From: Tetragenococcus osmophilus
GTDB lineage: Bacteria > Bacillota > Bacilli > Lactobacillales > Enterococcaceae
DNA: 64,000 bases
Assembly (NCBI RefSeq): GCF_003795125.1
Contig: NZ_CP027783.1
Location: 620,001-684,000 of the forward strand
Direction of reading: 5' to 3'
Shown: in pieces, positions 54,868-64,000 of the stretch
Numbering within the stretch: the stretch's first letter is position 1
How the letters are laid out: every line of letters starts with the position of its first letter
The notes under the pieces: generated by a model
Seen by the model: the letters and a program-made list of their open reading frames with translations, nothing else
The model's database searches: none
What the model was told of the DNA's origin: nothing
Made by a program: the position numbers and the translations under genes

Positions 54868-55648
54868 CACTATAATCCTCCTCTTCGTCTAAATCCTGAT
54901 TTGTATTAGTTTCAGTTGCTGCCTTTGATGAACTATTTATAAAGTAATCATAAGCTGCAAAAGCAGTAGCAACAATTGCCACTCCTAAGATTGGCATTTC
55001 AAGATATGCAACTGCTACAAAACCAAGTGCAAAAAATGGCGCATAGGTCCATTTAAACATGATTTTCATTAGCATTGCGAAACCTACCGCAGGCATAATT
55101 CCTCCAGCAAAGCCCAATCCATCAAGAATCCATTCGGGTATCCAAGTTACAAATTGTTCTGCTTGCGCTGCGCCAAAATAGATTGGGAGAAAAGCAACTA
55201 TACCAAAGAAAATGAAAAGGATTAACGGTTCTAAATAATTTAACCGATCAATACCTCTAGTATCTGCTTCATCAGCCATGTCGTCCATTTTATGCATAAC
55301 CGGTGACATCACAGTAAAAAGCAGTGTAATGACTGCTTGCCCTGCTACTGCAAAGGGAACTGCGATACCAACTGCAACTTGCGGATCTTGCCCTGTGAGA
55401 ATAGCAAACGCTGTTCCAACAATTCCTCCAATAACAACGTTGGGTGGCTGCGCTCCAGCTAAAGGTACCATTCCAGCCCAAACCAATTCTAATGTAGCTC
55501 CAGCCATTAATCCAGTCGTCAAATCTCCTAAAATTAAACCTACAACTGGGCCTGTAACAATGGGCCGATGTAAGTGTGTTAACCCGTTAAAATGGTCAAT
55601 TCAAGCTATACCGGCCCATATTCCTACTAATAGTGCTTGTAATAACAT
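54857..55648 (-). pseudogene. PTS mannose-family EIIC with an early nonsense codon
   Basis: ATG 55646-55648 has a GGAGG site and gives MLLQALLVGIWAGIA, then TGA at 55601-55603 (codon 16), then an uninterrupted EIIC frame to 54857 (NGLTHLHRPIVTGPVVGL; LELVWAGMVPLAGAQPPN). Relatives have Trp or similar there, so TGG to TGA is the likely change. An internal ATG at 55522 would omit the first membrane helices and lacks a good ribosome site. Confidence 0.85.
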
Positions 55649-55694
55649 GTATTATCCTCCTTGTTGTTTTGATATTCATTCTATAATTTTGTCA

Positions 55695-56162
55695 TTAAAT
55701 CAAAACCACGTTCATTGGAATACCTCTTACATCCAACTCCACGCCTTTTTCGTGTAATTTATTAAAAGTCTCAATGTCGTTATCATTTACAGAAACAGTT
55801 TTAGAGATTTGCTTTTTTCCTTCTTCATAATGCAAATTTCCAACGTTTATTTTATCTATCGGAACTCCCCCTTCTACCAAAGCAAGCGCATCTTGCGGTG
55901 TACGAACGACTATAAATATTTTTTGTCGTGGTGCAGCTTTATGAATAATACGAATGGTCTTATCTAGTGTAAAATAACGGCTTTCTGCACTTTCGGGTAA
56001 TGCCATATCCATTAAATTTTGTTGTACTTCATTATTTGCGATCTCATCGTTAGCTACAATAACTAAATTTGCTCCTAAAGTATTCTTCCATGTCATACCC
56101 ACTTGTCCGTGAATTAATCGATTATCAATTCTTGTAAGTAAAATATTAGGCGTATTAGCCAT
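55695..56162 (-). CDS. PTS mannose/fructose/sorbose-family EIIB
   Basis: A 155-residue intact EIIB. The phospho-His is in RIDNRLIHGQVGMTW (about 19), and VNVGNLHYEEGKKQI-type residues follow. The only undamaged protein of this four-part PTS. Sugar is unknown but cluster context suggests an amino sugar such as N-acetylgalactosamine or galactosamine. Confidence 0.9.
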   Translation of the reverse strand: MANTPNILLTRIDNRLIHGQVGMTWKNTLGANLVIVANDEIANNEVQQNLMDMALPESAESRYFTLDKTIRIIHKAAPRQKIFIVVRTPQDALALVEGGVPIDKINVGNLHYEEGKKQISKTVSVNDNDIETFNKLHEKGVELDVRGIPMNVVLI

Positions 56163-56300
56163 AAGTATTCCTCCATTAAATTTTTAGGTTTCGTTCTATT
56201 CATCTTTTAGTTTTTGCTACAGAAAGTGAATCGCTTTCATTTTCGGCTTTTAAAAATAAGCAAGCTCAATCTTAATCATAAAATTACGATAATAAACTTT

Positions 56301-56720
56301 TTATATCCCTTCTTCCTTTATTGTATTGCTTCTCTTTTCTGCATAAGTTGCTAAGCCTTCTTTTCCAGATCGTAATACTTTATTTACAAAATCATCAGCC
56401 TCTAACTCTCGATTAAATAATCCATCCATAATAGCAGGAAGATTCGTTCCGGTAACAACTTTAATTTATGCATCTTCTTGTGATAATAAAATAGATTGAT
56501 TAAATGGAGTACCGCCTGGGATGTCTGTGAAGATAATTACCCCTTCCTTACTATCCATTCGAGAAACTTTTTCTTTTAATTTATTATTTAAAGCTTCAGA
56601 GCTTTCCCCCTTTTCAAAATCAATTGCTTCAAAATTTTCTTGTTTTCCTGCTATAAGTTCTACAGAAGATTGAATTCCAGTGGCAAACTGTCCATGCCCC
56701 GTTACTATTATTCCTAGCAT
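56301..56720 (-). pseudogene. PTS mannose-family EIIA with internal stop
   Basis: Starts normally (MLGIIVTGHGQFATGIQSS, phospho-His at residue 9; FTDIPGGTPFN) but TAA at 56466-56468 ends it after 84 residues. The same frame continues without a break to 56301 (IKVVTGTNLPAIMDGLF), giving the usual 139-residue length. A single substitution, for example CAA to TAA, explains it. Confidence 0.85.
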
Positions 56721-56751
56721 ATAATCCCCTCTTTCTTTTTAATCAATGGAA

Positions 56752-57747
56752 TTATTTTTGTATCACTTCAACTTTGTCGTACCAAGGGCTAGCTGTTTGT
56801 TTTACCACTTGATCTAAGGTTTCAACATTTTCTTTGCCTTGACTTTTCAACCAATCTAAAGCACCTTTTTCTCCTTCTTCAATAAAAGCGGCAACGCCAT
56901 CTTTCCATGTTGCTCGTCCACAAAGAACACCGTTAAAAGTAGATTTTGCTTCATTTGCTAAAACTAATGTTTCTTGAAACATCTTTGTCGAAACTCCTGC
57001 GCTTAAGAAAATAAACGGAAGATCTGTTGCCAGACTTTGCTCTTTAAAGTAAGATTTTGCTTCTTCTTTAGTATAAGCAGCTTCCTGACTTGCGTATCCT
57101 TCAACAAATTGCATGTTTACTGGAACTTCCACCTTTAATACATCTACGCGATATTGGAGTTTTGAAAATTCTTTCATCATTTCGATTACTTTATGCGGTT
57201 TCATTTTGGCGTATTCTCTTGAAGCAGTATCATTATTTTGAGTATCATAGGAAAGTAATTCCAAATAAAATGGCACTTCCTCTGCGGCACATTCACTGCC
57301 TAAACGTTCGACAAACACATGCTTTAAACGATTTATTTCCGCGTCTTCATCCACATCATAATAAAGTAAGAACTTAATTGCGTCTGCGTCTTCATCTTTT
57401 AAACGTAATACCGACCAATCATTTAATAGATCAGGTAAACGCCCTGGACTTGTTGTATCATACCCACTTTCTTCATACGCCAATAATAAACCAGCTTGCT
57501 CATCCCGAGTGTTTGCTGCTTGTAATCCATATTCAGGGTCTAATAAAATTGCTGAAGTATATGGAGTTAAATTTTGGGAGACCAATTTTTTAAATTCTTC
57601 GATCATTTCGCCGGTGGGCTCAATATTGAGTTGTTTAATCATTTTTTTCAACGCTCCACGCTGATCAATAGCCAAAGCGTTAATAATACCATCGGAAGTA
57701 GATAGCTTATCCATCTTTTCTTTTTTAGCTTTTGTCATTTTCACCAT
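56752..57747 (-). CDS. lacD: Tagatose-1,6-bisphosphate aldolase
   Basis: A 331-residue class I aldolase splitting tagatose-1,6-bisphosphate into dihydroxyacetone-P and glyceraldehyde-3-P. NALAIDQRGALKKMI (about 23-37), the Schiff-base Lys region RVDVLKVEVPV and PFIFLSAGVSTKMFQETL. ATG 57747 is preferred over GTG 57759, which overlaps the AAAGGTGA site. Confidence 0.93.
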   Translation of the reverse strand: MVKMTKAKKEKMDKLSTSDGIINALAIDQRGALKKMIKQLNIEPTGEMIEEFKKLVSQNLTPYTSAILLDPEYGLQAANTRDEQAGLLLAYEESGYDTTSPGRLPDLLNDWSVLRLKDEDADAIKFLLYYDVDEDAEINRLKHVFVERLGSECAAEEVPFYLELLSYDTQNNDTASREYAKMKPHKVIEMMKEFSKLQYRVDVLKVEVPVNMQFVEGYASQEAAYTKEEAKSYFKEQSLATDLPFIFLSAGVSTKMFQETLVLANEAKSTFNGVLCGRATWKDGVAAFIEEGEKGALDWLKSQGKENVETLDQVVKQTASPWYDKVEVIQK

Positions 57748-57767
57748 ATATTTACTCACCTTTTTAT

Positions 57768-58943
57768 CTATTTTTTAAACTCATGAATGGTTACCCCTTT
57801 TACAACACGATTAACTGTACCGCTCGGTGATGGGGTGTCTGGCGTATTATTTACTTTAATAGAAGTTAATATAGCTACTGTTTGCGCTATCATAATATCA
57901 GCCAAAGCTAAATACCCATCTGGTAATAATGTTGTTCTTTCATAAAAAGAAAATTGATCTCCAGAGAAATTACGTTCACCTATCTGGCCAATCGCGAATA
58001 TTCCAGCTGCTATTTCGTCCTCTTTAACCTCTTCTAGGATATCTAAATCATATTCTCGGGTATATTGATTATTATTTATAAAATCAAAAACTAACGTCTG
58101 GTTATTAACAAATGATTTAGGTCCATGACGAAATCCCATTGAAGAGTCAAATACTGTCGCAATTTTTCCTGCTGTCAATTCCAAAATTTTCAATTGTGCT
58201 TCACGAGTTAATCCAGAAAGACTACCAGAACCTAGGTAAACAATCCTTTCGAAATCTCGATCTATCATGTCTTGTATTTCAGCTTCACGTTTAATGACTT
58301 CTTGGCCCATATGACTAATCGTATGAACGTAATTTGCTTTTTTAGTAAACTCTGTAGTATCAAAAATCAATAAAGCGCTTAATGTCATACAAGAAAAACT
58401 TCCTGTCATAGCAAACCCGTCATCGTTTGCTCTTTTTGGCGTTAACAACATAAAATTATTAGGTTCATATTCACTCCTTTGCGCTAAAGTTCCATCTGAA
58501 GCACAAGTAATAGTTAAATGATAAATATTTTTAATCATAGCATTTGCTATATCAACTGCTGCAATGCTTTCAGGGCTGTTGCCACTTCTAGCAAAAGAAA
58601 CTAAAAGCGTTGATTCCTCTTCAAAAAGGTACTCGCTAGGAGATGCTACAAGATCTGTTGTACCAACACTTTGGAAAATATAAGTACTATTATCGCCATT
58701 GGCATTTAGATAAGGTACTAACGTGTCCCCTACATATTGTGAAGTTCCAGCCCCCGTGAATACTACACGAATTCTGTTACCGCTTGCATTTTTCTTTATA
58801 ACTTCTAGATAATCTTCAATATCTTTTTTAGCTGTTTGGTAAATTTCTAGTGTTTCTTCCCAAAGCTCTGGTTGTTGTTTAATTTCACGTGTAGTAATTT
58901 CTGCGCCTTTTCTGATTAATTCTTCTTTTGTTAGTGTAAACAT
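57768..58943 (-). CDS. agaS: AgaS-type sugar isomerase/deaminase (SIS domains)
   Basis: A 391-residue protein with two SIS domains (VVFTGAGTSQYVGDTL; LLVSFARSGNSPESIAA; VYLGSGSLSGLTREAQLK). AgaS proteins convert galactosamine-6-P to tagatose-6-P, which LacC and LacD would use. ATG 58943 lies after AAGGAGGAAGGAG and gives the family start FTLTKEELIRKGA. Confidence 0.88.
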   Translation of the reverse strand: MFTLTKEELIRKGAEITTREIKQQPELWEETLEIYQTAKKDIEDYLEVIKKNASGNRIRVVFTGAGTSQYVGDTLVPYLNANGDNSTYIFQSVGTTDLVASPSEYLFEEESTLLVSFARSGNSPESIAAVDIANAMIKNIYHLTITCASDGTLAQRSEYEPNNFMLLTPKRANDDGFAMTGSFSCMTLSALLIFDTTEFTKKANYVHTISHMGQEVIKREAEIQDMIDRDFERIVYLGSGSLSGLTREAQLKILELTAGKIATVFDSSMGFRHGPKSFVNNQTLVFDFINNNQYTREYDLDILEEVKEDEIAAGIFAIGQIGERNFSGDQFSFYERTTLLPDGYLALADIMIAQTVAILTSIKVNNTPDTPSPSGTVNRVVKGVTIHEFKK

Positions 58944-58962
58944 TAACTCCTTCCTCCTTATA

Positions 58963-59694
58963 TTATTCATTACGAATATGTCGAACTTTATAATGAAATT
59001 GATCTGCTCTAGCCACGCTTAATGTATATTCTATCACCTCGTTTTTCATATTATAGGTAGAACGTACTAAATGTAGCACTGGTGCACCTATGGTTACTTG
59101 TAATGCCTCTGAATCTTCTTTTGAAGCTATGCTAGCGTAAAACTCTTCGTCAGCTAAACGGATCCTCTGGCTAAAATCTTCTGAAAATATATTATACAAA
59201 GGCTTGTTTTCAACTTGCTCTTTAGTCAAAGATAAGAATAATTTTACTGGTAAAAAAGATGTTTCTACCATTAATGGTTCTCTATCAGCTAAACGTAAAC
59301 GTTTCAATTCAAATACAGTTTCCCCTAATGGTACATTTAAAGCACTTGCGATCTTTTTTCTTGCTTCGATTTGTTTAAATGATAAAACAATAGTTTCAGG
59401 ATATCTGCCTAATTTTTTCATCTGCTCTGTAAAACTATAAGCACCAGCTAGATCAGTAGTAGTTTTACTAAGATCAGATACAAATGTCCCTTTCCCATGC
59501 TGACGATATATATATCCTTCTGTTTCTAATTCTTGCAAAGCAAGCCTTACAGTAATTCGGCTGACGCCATACTTTTTTTCTAATTCTCGTTCTGAAGGAA
59601 GTTTTTCATGAGCAAGCATACTATTTTCAATTTGTTCTTTTAATATATCAACAAGCTGGTAATACAACGTTTTCCCGTTAAATGAATAAGCCAT
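58963..59694 (-). CDS. GntR/HutC family repressor of the amino-sugar cluster
   Basis: A 243-residue regulator. N-terminal winged helix (LPSERELEKKYGVSRITVRLAL, about 33-55) and a UTRA ligand domain. ATG 59694 is used (MAYSFNGKTLYYQL), with GAGAGGAAAG upstream. A perfect palindrome just upstream is its likely operator. Ligand is probably an amino-sugar phosphate. Confidence 0.88.
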   Translation of the reverse strand: MAYSFNGKTLYYQLVDILKEQIENSMLAHEKLPSERELEKKYGVSRITVRLALQELETEGYIYRQHGKGTFVSDLSKTTTDLAGAYSFTEQMKKLGRYPETIVLSFKQIEARKKIASALNVPLGETVFELKRLRLADREPLMVETSFLPVKLFLSLTKEQVENKPLYNIFSEDFSQRIRLADEEFYASIASKEDSEALQVTIGAPVLHLVRSTYNMKNEVIEYTLSVARADQFHYKVRHIRNE

Positions 59695-59713
59695 TAATTT
59701 CTTTCCTCTCAAC

Positions 59714-59725
59714 TGGTTATAACCA
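59714..59725 (-). promoter_or_regulatory. Palindromic operator for the GntR-family regulator
   Basis: TGGTTATAACCA, a perfect 12-bp palindrome 20 bases before the gntR start, just downstream of a TATACT-like -10 (59733-59738). It resembles AgaR2- and NagR-type sites. Confidence 0.65.
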
Positions 59726-59766
59726 CATAATAAGTATAACATTTCTTTTTATTATTTAACAAGAAA

Positions 59767-59799
59767 AACTGCGAGATTTTTATTAAAAACCTCGCAGTT
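59767..59799 (-). terminator. Terminator of the dha operon
   Basis: AACTGCGAG (59767-59775) pairs with CTCGCAGTT (59791-59799), followed on the minus strand by a T-rich tract. Confidence 0.8.
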
Positions 59800-59821
59800 C
59801 TACAAAACTTATTTACTTTTT

Positions 59822-60421
59822 CTATGCCACTACTTCCACTAACGCATCAAAAAGCAAAGCGCTAGAAGCTGCTCCGGGGTCAATGTGTCCTTTCGAACGT
59901 TCGCCTAAATAAGAAGCCCGTCCTTTTTTAGCGATCAAATCTTTCGTATGCTCCTTAGCTTGAGCGATTTGTTCTTTGTTAAGAGAACCTTCTTTTAAAG
60001 TTTGCGCTACCGGTTCCCAGACATCGACCATTGTTTTATCTTCAAATTCCGTCTTCCCACGTTTTTTGATTCCGGCTAGCCCTTGTTCGACTACGTTGCC
60101 TAACTGTTCATAAGAATCAATTGTTTCGAGGCCTTTCGTTTCTTTGACCATATTCATCAAAGCAGAACCATACAATGGACCTGAAGCTCCTCCAACCTTA
60201 GAAATCATCGCCATTGAAAATACTTGAAAAATATCACTGATCGTCTCTGGTTGTTTTTGTTCAAACGATTCTTCATAAGCATTCACACCGCGAGCCATAT
60301 TGTTTCCATGATCCCCATCTCCAATGGGAGTGTCTAAATCACTTAAATATTCTTTGTTTTCTCTTATTTTGTCTGTAAATGTCGCAAACCAAGTTTGTAC
60401 GTCTTTCGCCGTTAATTGCAT
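59822..60421 (-). CDS. dhaL: Dihydroxyacetone kinase subunit DhaL (ADP-binding)
   Basis: A 199-residue subunit holding ADP, which is phosphorylated by DhaM and passes phosphate to dihydroxyacetone on DhaK. DTPIGDGDHGNNMARGV (Asp triad for Mg, about 29-45), GGASGPLYGSALMN and SKGHIDPGAASSALLF. ATG 60421 follows AAGGAGGAAG. Confidence 0.95.
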   Translation of the reverse strand: MQLTAKDVQTWFATFTDKIRENKEYLSDLDTPIGDGDHGNNMARGVNAYEESFEQKQPETISDIFQVFSMAMISKVGGASGPLYGSALMNMVKETKGLETIDSYEQLGNVVEQGLAGIKKRGKTEFEDKTMVDVWEPVAQTLKEGSLNKEQIAQAKEHTKDLIAKKGRASYLGERSKGHIDPGAASSALLFDALVEVVA

Positions 60422-60434
60422 AAATTCTTCCTCC

Positions 60435-61418
60435 TTACCAAGAAATCGTAATAACTTCACTTTCTAAAGCTTCTTTGATTGTTTCATCGTCTAAGTCAAT
60501 GAGAGTTAACGAGACCCCTTCCATGTCAAGAGAAGTCATATAGTTGCCCACTTTATGGAAAGTCACTTCAATATTTTGTTCTTTTAACAGATTTAACACA
60601 TCATTCATGAAAATAAATTGTTCCATCAAAGGTGTACCGCCCATTCCATTGACCAATACCCCCATTTTTTGAGGTTGCTTGTCATAGTCGGACAAAATTT
60701 TGCTAACTAATTCTTTGGCTAAATCTTTAGAAGGTTGTAATTTTTCACGACGGTAACCTGCTTCTCCGTGAATACCCACGCCATACTCAATTTCATCTTC
60801 TGCTAGCTCAAAACCAGGTTTCCCTACTTCAGGAACGGTCGCTGCATGCAAGGCTAAACCGATTGTTTTAATTTTTTTCACGACGTCATCGCCTAGTTGC
60901 TTTAATTCATCTAGAGAAGCCCCACTACGAGCGGCGTTTCCTAAAATTTTATGCACCAGAACGGTCCCTGCAACCCCTCGTTTGCCTGCAGTAAATTCAC
61001 TGTCTTCAACCGCGATATCGTCATCAACCACCACAATTTTAGACTGAATATCGTCCATTTCCGCCATTTCTTGAGCCATTTCAAAATTTAAATTATCACC
61101 TGTATAATTTTTGACGATCAATAAAACACCTTCGCCTTGGTCAGCTTCTTGCATGGCTATTTGAATTTGGTCAGGGGTAGGCGAGGTGAAGACATCGCCA
61201 GCTACGGCAGCACTCAACATCCCATCGCCTACAAAACCCGCATGTGAAGGTTCGTGACCGCTACCTCCGCCAGAAACTAAGGCGACTTGTTTTTTATTCT
61301 CATTTTTGGCAATGACACGAGAATCTTCTATGCGATGAACGAGACCAGGATAACTCGCTGATAAGCCTCGTAACATTTCTTCAATAATATCATCTGTTTG
61401 GTTAATAATTTTTTTCAT
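60435..61418 (-). CDS. dhaK: Dihydroxyacetone kinase subunit DhaK
   Basis: A 327-residue subunit binding dihydroxyacetone covalently. SGGGSGHEPSHAGFVGDGML (about 50-69) and the substrate His in YGVGIHGEAGYRRE (about 218). It lies 13 bases before dhaL. Confidence 0.96.
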   Translation of the reverse strand: MKKIINQTDDIIEEMLRGLSASYPGLVHRIEDSRVIAKNENKKQVALVSGGGSGHEPSHAGFVGDGMLSAAVAGDVFTSPTPDQIQIAMQEADQGEGVLLIVKNYTGDNLNFEMAQEMAEMDDIQSKIVVVDDDIAVEDSEFTAGKRGVAGTVLVHKILGNAARSGASLDELKQLGDDVVKKIKTIGLALHAATVPEVGKPGFELAEDEIEYGVGIHGEAGYRREKLQPSKDLAKELVSKILSDYDKQPQKMGVLVNGMGGTPLMEQFIFMNDVLNLLKEQNIEVTFHKVGNYMTSLDMEGVSLTLIDLDDETIKEALESEVITISW

Positions 61419-61439
61419 TATACACCCTCCGTTTACTTT

Positions 61440-61838
61440 TTATGACCAATCTTTTTCCCCAGCGTTTTGTGCTTCTGAGATCATTTGTTGCACGTCACTT
61501 GTCGTACTAGCCGTGATCGCCGCAGCAAAGGCGCCTTCAACTAAAGGAGCATCTACCAGATAATAACGCTTTTGTTGCTCTTCTTCTAGCATGTCTTGCG
61601 CCATTTCCGCATTCATAATGGCACTTCCAATATCGGCAAAAACTAAGAATTGATCTTCTTCATCCGCCTCGTTGACCGCATCAACAATTTTTATCGGATC
61701 AGAACCTATCTCGTTATCTACTGTACCACCTAAGGAATAGATGGATACATCATTTGACGTTTGCATTTGTTCGATCATCTTTTTGATTCCATCCGTAATT
61801 TCTTTACTATGAGAAAGTAGCAAAAGGCTGGTTTTCAT
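61440..61838 (-). CDS. dhaM: Dihydroxyacetone kinase phosphotransfer subunit DhaM
   Basis: A 132-residue EIIA-Man-like protein taking phosphate from HPr. Phospho-His in LLLLSHSKEITDGI (about 10), FADIGSAIMNAEMA in the middle. Short form without HPr or EI fusions, as in most Firmicutes. ATG 61838 after GAGGAG; the longer frame has no ribosome site. A weak cre-like AGAAAGCGTTTTAT lies upstream (61911-61924). Confidence 0.9.
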   Translation of the reverse strand: MKTSLLLLSHSKEITDGIKKMIEQMQTSNDVSIYSLGGTVDNEIGSDPIKIVDAVNEADEEDQFLVFADIGSAIMNAEMAQDMLEEEQQKRYYLVDAPLVEGAFAAAITASTTSDVQQMISEAQNAGEKDWS

Positions 61839-61982
61839 CTTATTCTCTCCTCTACTATTAGACTGACTCCTACATCTCTTCCTACGAGTAGTTCCATCTG
61901 AAATTTTGCAAGAAAGCGTTTTATACACTTTTTATCTTATCATAACTAAAACAAAGTAACAATTTTTTGAAATAACTAAAAA

Positions 61983-62009
61983 GATCAACGGAATAAACTT
62001 CCGTTGGTC
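61983..62009 (-). terminator. Terminator of npr
   Basis: GATCAACGGAA (61983-61993) pairs with TTCCGTTGGTC (61999-62009, one wobble); T-run on the minus strand follows. Confidence 0.85.
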
Positions 62010-62021
62010 CTAATTTATTAC

Positions 62022-63389
62022 TTATTTTCTATTTTCTACATCGCGTAAAGCTTGTTGAGCACCTACGTTTAGAATACTCCAAGGTCGATCAAAATCTGGT
62101 TGGAAGAAGAAATCTGCGTAAGCTAGATCTTCCAATGTCAATTTTTCTTGAATAGCTAGAGAGATCACATTTATATTTTGTGTAACATCTTCTCTAGACA
62201 TGATTTGGCCACCCAAAATTCTTGTCGTATTTGGATCATAGGTTAATTTGAAATAAACTTCTGCGTTACCGTGTTTTTCTGGGACAAATGGTGGACGATA
62301 ACTGTCCGTTACCAATGTAGACATTGTTTCTACACCATACGTTTCAGCCGTTCCTTCTTTAATTCCTGTAGAAGCAAAATTATAATCAAAAAGTGAAAGT
62401 GCACTAGAGCCAGAAACACTTGGCATCGCCTTTTTGTACCCTAGAGCATTCTTAGCAGCAAAACGTCCTTGACGTCTAGCATTGGAAGCTAAAGCAATAC
62501 GTGTTTCTTTGCCGTCAGTTGGAGCAAATTTTACTAAAGTAGCATCCCCAATGGCATAAATATCTGGGACACTGGTTTGTAGGTAGTCATCAATTTGAAT
62601 TAAACCACCAGACGTTAGTTCTAATGTATCTCCTAACCATTTTGTGTTTGGTTTAATTCCTGCAGCCACAACAACTAGATCTGCATCATAAGTCCCTTGG
62701 TCAGTCACAACTTTGCTGACTTTTCCATCTTTTCCTTCAAAGCGTTGGATATTTTGCCCAGGAGCAGCTTGGACGTTATTATTTTCCATTTCTTTTGTTA
62801 AAATATCTGTAAATTCTTCATCCAAGTAAGTGTCCAACATTCTTGGTAATACATCGATTACTGTTACGTTCATGCCAGCATTGGCAAAAACTTCTGCAGC
62901 TTCAATACCGATATATCCAGCACCAACGATAACTACATTACGCACGTCTGGATCAACCGTTTTTTGTTTTAATTTAATTGCCCAGTCACGACCGCGCATC
63001 GCATAGACGTTTTCCAAATCGGTGCCTTCAACAGGTAAGGTTGCAGGAACAGCACCAGGGCTTAGGATCAATTTATCATAAGTTTCATCGCGTTCTGTAC
63101 CATCCTGATGGTTAATAACGTGAACCGTACGCTTATCTGGGTCAATAGCTGTAATTTCTTGCTCGACAAACACAGAAACGCCTTTTGATCGCATTTCTTC
63201 TGGCGTTGCATAGCTGACGTCATTTACATTTTTGACATAGCCTTCAAGATAAAGCTGCATACCACAAGACAAGAACGAGATGAAGTCCCCTTTTTCATAC
63301 CATTGGATTTCTGTATCTGGTTCATCCATCAATAATTCACGAACTGCTTCGTATCCACCGTGGGAAGAGCCAACAACGATAACTTTCAT
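62022..63389 (-). CDS. npr: NADH peroxidase-type FAD disulfide-free oxidoreductase
   Basis: A 455-residue flavoenzyme. N-terminal [15 protein letters not shown] with His10, and the redox Cys42 in [14 protein letters not shown], as in enterococcal NADH peroxidase; water-forming NADH oxidases start with GCTHAG instead. It has the NAD site [15 protein letters not shown] and the C-terminal [15 protein letters not shown] favour NADH peroxidase (H2O2 to water by a Cys-sulfenic acid), but some C-terminal residues look oxidase-like. ATG 63389 follows GGAGGG. Confidence 0.8.
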   Translation of the reverse strand: MKVIVVGSSHGGYEAVRELLMDEPDTEIQWYEKGDFISFLSCGMQLYLEGYVKNVNDVSYATPEEMRSKGVSVFVEQEITAIDPDKRTVHVINHQDGTERDETYDKLILSPGAVPATLPVEGTDLENVYAMRGRDWAIKLKQKTVDPDVRNVVIVGAGYIGIEAAEVFANAGMNVTVIDVLPRMLDTYLDEEFTDILTKEMENNNVQAAPGQNIQRFEGKDGKVSKVVTDQGTYDADLVVVAAGIKPNTKWLGDTLELTSGGLIQIDDYLQTSVPDIYAIGDATLVKFAPTDGKETRIALASNARRQGRFAAKNALGYKKAMPSVSGSSALSLFDYNFASTGIKEGTAETYGVETMSTLVTDSYRPPFVPEKHGNAEVYFKLTYDPNTTRILGGQIMSREDVTQNINVISLAIQEKLTLEDLAYADFFFQPDFDRPWSILNVGAQQALRDVENRK

Positions 63390-63420
63390 GTAATTCCCTC
63401 CATTTATTAAAGTTCCAGAT

Positions 63421-63467
63421 GTGAAAACACCTACTTTCACTTTAAAGCAGAAGCTCCCCCATTGCAA
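63421..63467 (-). promoter_or_regulatory. npr promoter with inverted-repeat operator
   Basis: Minus strand -35 TTGCAA (63462-63467), 17 bases, -10 TAAAGT (63439-63444). GTGAAA-N8-TTTCAC (63421-63440) covers the start region. The regulator is unknown. Confidence 0.5.
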
Positions 63468-63677
63468 CCAAATCTTTTACCATGAAGGAAGTCATTTTAT
63501 TGTTGAAGCAAATTTCTTGACCAGATTTTCACAAAAGAAGAGGAGCATTGCTTACTTATAGAAATCATTTCACAAATGAATGCTCGTTCTCAAAGATTTT
63601 ATTTATTTTTTGAATAGAAAAAAATATTAAGATTTTTTGCGTATTTATTATAAAGAGGTTATTAAAGGAGAGTATTT

Positions 63678-64000
63678 ATGGATAAAAGGAAAATGGCTCA
63701 TGAGCTACAACAACTTTATATTTTAAGTCAACGTATTTCTAGCTTTAAAGAAGATTTTCGTTATCAAAATCTTTATCACGGCTATTTAGGAGAGATTTAT
63801 CTGGACCAACTAGTTCAGATTTTCGGTGAGAAATTTGAGTATTTAGATGACCTTACCTTAGTTTTTAAGGAAACGACAGTACAAATTGATAAAATCTTCA
63901 TAGTAAACAATACTATTTTTCTCATTGATATGAAGTATTATCAAGGACACTATATTTTTCAAAATAATAATTGGTATAAAAACGGGAAAATCTTACTAAA
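63678..64000 (+). CDS. NERD-domain (nuclease-related) protein, partial
   Basis: ATG 63678 with AAAGGAG upstream; 107 codons to the window edge without a stop. QIDKIFIVNNTIFLIDMKYYQG (in two halves: a hydrophobic strand, then the ID-x-K-Y-x-x-G core) is the NERD signature, a nuclease-like fold. The C-terminal part lies outside the window, so its full architecture is unknown. It is divergent from npr. Confidence 0.7.
   Translation, partial: MDKRKMAHELQQLYILSQRISSFKEDFRYQNLYHGYLGEIYLDQLVQIFGEKFEYLDDLTLVFKETTVQIDKIFIVNNTIFLIDMKYYQGHYIFQNNNWYKNGKILL

Noticed and set aside
56163-56300. cre site near TGAAAGCGATTCAC in the EIIA-EIIB spacer
   Set aside because: Only the left half matches the consensus; right half has three mismatches.

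Overview
This is low-GC Firmicute chromosome, most likely Enterococcaceae. The support is an enterococcal-type Na+ V-ATPase (ntp) operon, an NADH peroxidase very like the enterococcal enzyme, strong AGGAGG ribosome sites and a PRD-type mannitol activator. Tetragenococcus is my best guess, but that is inference from gene content and not shown directly. No rRNA, tRNA, prophage or CRISPR array was seen.

Layout. 0-6 kb: a sugar-dehydrogenase/PHP-phosphatase pair, an IS200-like element, a small acidic protein, a pRiA4b ORF-3-like protein. 4-14 kb: nrnA, a ytoI-like regulator, a metal-dependent hydrolase, nagB, and the mannitol operon mtlA-mtlR-mtlF-mtlD (MtlA carries two EIIB domains). 14-20 kb: RNase J2, a Zur-type-box-controlled zinc-free S14, a deoxynucleoside salvage pair behind tandem NrdR-like boxes, rplS, asd, a candidate small RNA. 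20-31 kb: a GH13 enzyme, a MacB-like ABC exporter, an ABC-F ATPase with an attenuator-like leader, serC-serA-DUF1015. 31-36 kb: a PadR module, fructokinase, SPFH protein, TrhO. 36-45 kb: the ntp operon (F-I-K-E-C-G-A-B-D). 45-53 kb: Rrf2 and MgtC proteins, a Cys-less rhodanese, a P1B-4 metal ATPase with an operator inside its promoter, a deaminase, a divergent S24-repressor module with an SOS-like box, and a dead DUF924 gene. 53-60 kb: an amino-sugar/tagatose cluster (lacC, PTS IID-IIC-IIB-IIA, lacD, agaS, gntR) in which three of the four PTS genes are broken. 60-64 kb: dhaLKM, npr and the start of a NERD-domain gene.

The most unusual signal is a set of three intergenic arrays (about 3.86-4.08, 13.88-14.14 and 26.46-26.74 kb). 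Each repeats its own short word, in direct and inverted orientation, with an exact 41-bp period. The words differ between loci (CTAGAG, CTTATGTGCTTA, TTATTCAAT), but the spacers share the cores CTACTTT and CT(A/C)GTTTT. All three lie just downstream of gene 3' ends. I know of no named element with this design.

Working together: mannitol, amino-sugar and glycerol/dihydroxyacetone uptake all feed glycolysis. AgaS, LacC and LacD would convert galactosamine-6-P to triose phosphates, but without a working PTS that route is probably starved of substrate. The Na+ V-ATPase, metal exporter and peroxidase fit a salt- and oxygen-stressed fermentative lifestyle.
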